A stretch of 64,000 nt of DNA from Flavobacteriaceae bacterium (GTDB lineage Bacteria > Bacteroidota > Bacteroidia > Flavobacteriales > Flavobacteriaceae). Shown in pieces: positions 60,924-64,000 of this stretch. Made by a program: the position numbers and the translations under genes. Location: contig JAQWGN010000015.1 in assembly GCA_029238215.1 (NCBI GenBank), positions 1 through 64,000 of the forward strand, given 5' to 3'. The number at the start of each line of letters is the position of its first letter. Position 1 is the stretch's first letter. The notes below the pieces were generated by a model. It saw only the letters and a program-made list of their open reading frames with translations. It ran no database searches and was not told the origin of the DNA.

Positions 60924-61527
60924 AAAGGGAATAATCTTTTTGGTTCTAATTTCAGGATGCTCTAAAAGCTATACTGAAGTTTTTAATATTGCGCTAATCG
61001 AAGACACTGTAATTACCTTTCCTGTTATAAACGAAAATTTTTCTAAAGCAAAAGAAATTAACATATATTCTGATACTAGATTAAACAAGAGACATGTGAC
61101 CGCAGCGCTTTTAAAGTTTAATGATATTTTAATTCCAGAACACTATAAAATAGACTCTATTTTTCTTTATCTGTATTATAATGCTAGATCAGGGTTTTAC
61201 AAAGAAAATGTTGAAGGGCATAAAGGCTTACCATCATTACAGGTTTATAATATAAAGTCTAATTGGAACCCCAAAACAATAGCCTGGAGCGATAGTTTAG
61301 AGCTTGCCGAAGAAAGTGCGCTAGCAGTAGTTAAAATGCCATTTCAAGACATTAAAATTGAGCTTAGTAATGTATTGCTAAACAATGAAGGCCTGTTAGT
61401 TTCATCAAAAGGCCTATACTTAAAGCTAAAAGATGAAAACAGAACGAATTATGTGCATCTTACTAGCCTAGACGGGTATGAGAAACAAAGGATAACAAAA
61501 TTGAAAGTATATGCTAGTTACAATTAA
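60916..61527 (+). CDS. DNRLRE-like lipoprotein in the polysaccharide operon
   Basis: 203 residues. A lipoprotein signal ends ISGCSKS (Cys15). The mature domain has the pattern of the DNRLRE/disaggregatase-related beta-sandwich: DTRLNKRHVTAALLKFNDI, then IDSIFLYLYYNARS and VYNIKSNWNPKTIAWSD. Such domains bind or stabilise extracellular polymers. That it is tightly coupled within a glycan-biosynthesis operon suggests a role in retaining or exporting the product, but this is inference. Confidence 0.65.
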   Translation: MIKKGIIFLVLISGCSKSYTEVFNIALIEDTVITFPVINENFSKAKEINIYSDTRLNKRHVTAALLKFNDILIPEHYKIDSIFLYLYYNARSGFYKENVEGHKGLPSLQVYNIKSNWNPKTIAWSDSLELAEESALAVVKMPFQDIKIELSNVLLNNEGLLVSSKGLYLKLKDENRTNYVHLTSLDGYEKQRITKLKVYASYN

Positions 61528-62290
61528 ATCTTCTCTTTTTTCATTGTCAAAGCACATCTTTGGTAATAAATTTACAAGAAGCCTACATAGAGTATATAAA
61601 AAATGGATAACAAAAACACTTAAAAGTGATCTTGAAATAATTGAAAAAGTTTCTGAATTCATACACCAAGGGGACTTAGTGCTTGATATCGGCGCAAATA
61701 TTGGTCAATGGACAGTCCCGTTAAGCAAAAAAGTTGGTCAACAAGGAAGTGTGATTTCGTTTGAGCCGAACCAAGAAACGATAAGTATTCTTAGACTTAA
61801 AACTAAAAGATTAAAAAACTTAAGGATAGTCCCTTTTGGACTATCAGACAAAGAGGAATCTGTAGAGATGCTTATACCTGAAGAAATTAGCTGCCCTCCC
61901 AATGCAACAATTGCTCAAACAGCGAGTCATATAGACAAGCAAAGCAACATGAAAGTCACAAAGATTAGAGTAAAGAAACTAGACTCTGTAGTATCAGAAC
62001 TAGATTTAAAAGACATTTCGTTTATTAAGATTGATGTGGAAGGACATGAGTCAAATGTTTTAAGAGGATTTAGCACAGAGATCGAAAAAAACTACCCATT
62101 GATTTTTATGGAAATTCTTAAGTCTAAATGGATAGATGAATCTCCGAAAAAGTCGGAAAGCGCTATTTTTCTCATAGAAAGAGGGTATCAAATGCTACAA
62201 TATAGCTCGAATTCTAAGGAATTTGAACAAGACAAAAAATTCAATAAGGATGATTTAAACTTCCTTTTTACTCACCCAAACAGAATTTAA
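61511..62290 (+). CDS. FkbM-family methyltransferase
   Basis: 259 residues. SAM motif DLVLDIGANIGQWTVPLSKK, then VISFEPNQETISILRLK and FIKIDVEGHESNVLRGFSTEI, the FkbM signature. It probably O-methylates a sugar of the surface glycan. It overlaps the lipoprotein gene by 17 bases and the convergent polymerase gene by 36. Confidence 0.88.
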   Translation: MLVTIKSSLFSLSKHIFGNKFTRSLHRVYKKWITKTLKSDLEIIEKVSEFIHQGDLVLDIGANIGQWTVPLSKKVGQQGSVISFEPNQETISILRLKTKRLKNLRIVPFGLSDKEESVEMLIPEEISCPPNATIAQTASHIDKQSNMKVTKIRVKKLDSVVSELDLKDISFIKIDVEGHESNVLRGFSTEIEKNYPLIFMEILKSKWIDESPKKSESAIFLIERGYQMLQYSSNSKEFEQDKKFNKDDLNFLFTHPNRI

Positions 62291-63472
62291 ATTGGGTTTA
62301 TTCCCATTGGGAAAGACGATGTTTATCAAATACATATAAGGTAAAATATTAAGGGGATAAACAAATGAAAAGCTAACCACTACTAACACATAAAAAAGAA
62401 AGAAATAAGAAGTTTTTCGATTATTATTTGGAGGCACTAACACTAAAAAATATAAAAACAACCCAACAACACCAAATTCAACTAGCGCTACAAAAAAAAA
62501 GTTTTCTGGGCCGACTTTTTTGTTTCGGGTTTCCATAATATCAATCCATCTTTCGGGGATATTAATTTCATCGTAGATTGGGGAGTCATATTTTACGGAC
62601 TCTGCACCTCCGAAGGAACCAATACCTGTTCCAAGAATGAAATTGTCAGGAGTTAATAATAAAGGGGCGCCTTCTATTAGCGCAATACGTCTTAAATTAT
62701 CAGCGTCTTTTAAATTAATATATGTAGAAAGAAAAAATAATGATATAAAAATTAAGGGATAGCTAGCTAAAAAAAGTTTTCGCGTATTGTAGTGAACTCG
62801 GTTGAATTTTACAGAGCTAACAATTAATAAACGGTAGAATATATATATAGGTAAATAGACGATTACAAACCTAGTTCCAGAAGCGAGAAGCGCTAAAATT
62901 AAAATTAAAGTTATTAAGCTTATTTTCTTTTTTAAGATCTCTGTACCAATCAGAATTCCAACAAACGACATAGTGGCCAACGAAATGGGATGTCCAGTTA
63001 GTGAGGAGGCTCTAAACACCCCAAAACGCCAAGACATAGAGAGGTATTGAACATAGGAGTTATCCACATAATTAATAAAATAAAATTCAATAAGCGAAAA
63101 ACAAGAAAGGACTACAATTAAATTATATATTAAAACAATTGTTTTTCGTGTTATAAATTGAGAGCTTAAATAACTAATAAAAACAAAAATAAAAAGAGGC
63201 TTAGCGTAATAAAAAGATTTCAGAAAAAAAGCGGGTAGACTATAAAAGTTGTATAAAAAAGAAAAAATTAAAAAAATGATAAGGGATAACGCATAAAGTA
63301 TTTTTTTTGGGGAATAACTTGAATTAAAGTCAATATTAAACACTGCAATTAGTACTAATATCACAAGAATAAAGTCGTCAATTAATAAATATGTGGGCCA
63401 GAAATTTGCAATTGCTTGCGTTGACACAACAAAAAACGTTAACAACAGTAAAAAATTGACAATCCGTTTCAA
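62255..63472 (-). CDS. Wzy-like O-antigen polymerase/ligase
   Basis: 405 residues with ten or more membrane helices and one larger periplasmic loop (about 270-325) containing GTGIGSFGGAESVKYDSP, as in Wzy and O-antigen ligase proteins. It should link flipped repeat units. Ligase and polymerase are hard to separate by sequence. It is on the opposite strand to wzx and is very AT-rich. Confidence 0.8.
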   Translation of the reverse strand: MKRIVNFLLLLTFFVVSTQAIANFWPTYLLIDDFILVILVLIAVFNIDFNSSYSPKKILYALSLIIFLIFSFLYNFYSLPAFFLKSFYYAKPLFIFVFISYLSSQFITRKTIVLIYNLIVVLSCFSLIEFYFINYVDNSYVQYLSMSWRFGVFRASSLTGHPISLATMSFVGILIGTEILKKKISLITLILILALLASGTRFVIVYLPIYIFYRLLIVSSVKFNRVHYNTRKLFLASYPLIFISLFFLSTYINLKDADNLRRIALIEGAPLLLTPDNFILGTGIGSFGGAESVKYDSPIYDEINIPERWIDIMETRNKKVGPENFFFVALVEFGVVGLFLYFLVLVPPNNNRKTSYFFLFYVLVVVSFSFVYPLNILPYMYLINIVFPNGNKPNLNSVWVSKKEV

Positions 63473-63481
63473 AAAAAAGCT

Positions 63482-64000
63482 TTATAGTTTTTTAAATAAA
63501 TCAAAGTATTGACTAGCAATATCACTCCAACTGTAGTTTTTATTTACATGAGCAAACGCAGCACTAGAATAACGAAGTAAGTCTTTTTTATTGTTATACG
63601 TGGAAATTAATTTACGCGTTAAATCTCCATAATTGTTTTTTTCAAAGTAACACACAGTATCTTGAGCCGTAGCAATATTTTCAGGAATTCCATTTACAAG
63701 GCATGGTACTTTGGCTTTCATAGCCATTAATAGTGATGGAGACGTTCCCTCAAGCTCACTCGCAGAGACATACATTAAAGCATTTTTCAATAACATTTCA
63801 TAATGACTACCATAAATATAGCCAAGTAACTTAATTCTGGGGTTGTCTTTATATTGATTAAAAATTTGGTTTCGATATTCACTATTACTAGAGTCGTCAC
63901 CAACTATGACCAAAGGAATTTCAATAGAGGTTTTTAAATAGGATTCTATTAGATTTAAAACTCCCTTTTCAGGGACAAACCGCCCAATAAATATATAATA
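63482..64000 (-). CDS. Partial GT4 glycosyltransferase, 5' end outside window
   Basis: The frame is open to the right edge, so only the C-terminal 172 residues are seen. FIGRFVPEKGVLNLIE and PLVIVGDDSSNSEYR are the nucleotide-binding start, and VSASELEGTSPSLLMAMKAK is the EX7E donor site of GT4 enzymes. It ends nine bases before the polymerase start, so both belong to one leftward operon. Confidence 0.87.
   Translation of the reverse strand, partial: YYIFIGRFVPEKGVLNLIESYLKTSIEIPLVIVGDDSSNSEYRNQIFNQYKDNPRIKLLGYIYGSHYEMLLKNALMYVSASELEGTSPSLLMAMKAKVPCLVNGIPENIATAQDTVCYFEKNNYGDLTRKLISTYNNKKDLLRYSSAAFAHVNKNYSWSDIASQYFDLFKKL

Noticed and set aside
63062-63070. Perfect DnaA box TTATCCACA
   Set aside because: A single copy inside the polymerase gene with no neighbouring boxes or AT-rich unwinding region; expected by chance in a window this size.

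Overview
The window comes from a Bacteroidota chromosome, most likely a member of Flavobacteriaceae. The evidence is the lineage-typical gene set (an IPExxxVDY-family gene between rnc and pyk, DUF2911, DUF4837, DUF2490 and GIN-domain/DUF2807 proteins, an OmpA protein with thrombospondin type-3 repeats, the roughly 630-residue purF form), the absence of Shine-Dalgarno-driven starts, and repeated matches to the Bacteroidota -7 promoter element TAnnTTTG. The genus cannot be fixed from the sequence alone.

Layout. (1) 1-2.45 kb is an accessory region ending at a tRNA(CAU) gene. It holds a partial membrane protein, an S74/YadA-head surface protein, small membrane proteins, three diverged copies of a 45-base coding tail, and an inverted repeat around the tRNA. 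(2) 2.5-24.4 kb is housekeeping: an AddAB-like recombination helicase-nuclease pair with an OmpA gene between them, sodA, a purF gene next to a purN-rnhA-pfkB operon, acpP-fabF-rnc, pyk, dinB, rbfA, a LolC/E-like permease, dusB and a MauE/thioredoxin-like fusion. (3) 24.5-43 kb runs lepA, a Usp-SulP pair, an MBL hydrolase, an M1 peptidase, rnpA, an unusually AT-rich GNAT-rpiB-rnr block, a LysE exporter abutting tRNA-Cys, folB, glnS, an SPFH protein and gltX. (4) 43-52.4 kb holds ybeY, mnmG (flanked by two parS-like palindromes lying inside coding sequence), a methyltransferase, holB, pgk, DUF4837, tatA, an M23 peptidase and a GH3-family gene. (5) 52.4-64 kb is a surface polysaccharide locus of the Wzx/Wzy type: a Wzz-like chain-length protein, rmlBACD for dTDP-rhamnose, two GT4 glycosyltransferases, a flippase, a hexapeptide acyltransferase, a DNRLRE-like lipoprotein and an FkbM methyltransferase. 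On the opposite strand follow a Wzy-like polymerase and a further glycosyltransferase that runs off the window.

How the parts work together. The rml genes make the rhamnose donor. The glycosyltransferases, acyltransferase and methyltransferase build and decorate a repeat unit, which Wzx flips, Wzy polymerises and Wzz measures. From about 56 kb the composition becomes clearly more AT-rich, as expected for a strain-variable locus. The paired parS-like sites suggest this part of the chromosome may lie in the ParB-bound, origin-proximal domain.

Most of the window is ordinary chromosome. The observations I consider most worth a second look are the triplicated coding tail and the tRNA-flanking inverted repeat at the left edge, the parS-like pair around mnmG, the series of start codons only 3-7 bases from a -7 element (predicted leaderless mRNAs), the AT-rich rnr-rpiB block, and the lipoprotein inside the polysaccharide operon. 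I found no CRISPR array, transposase gene or rRNA.
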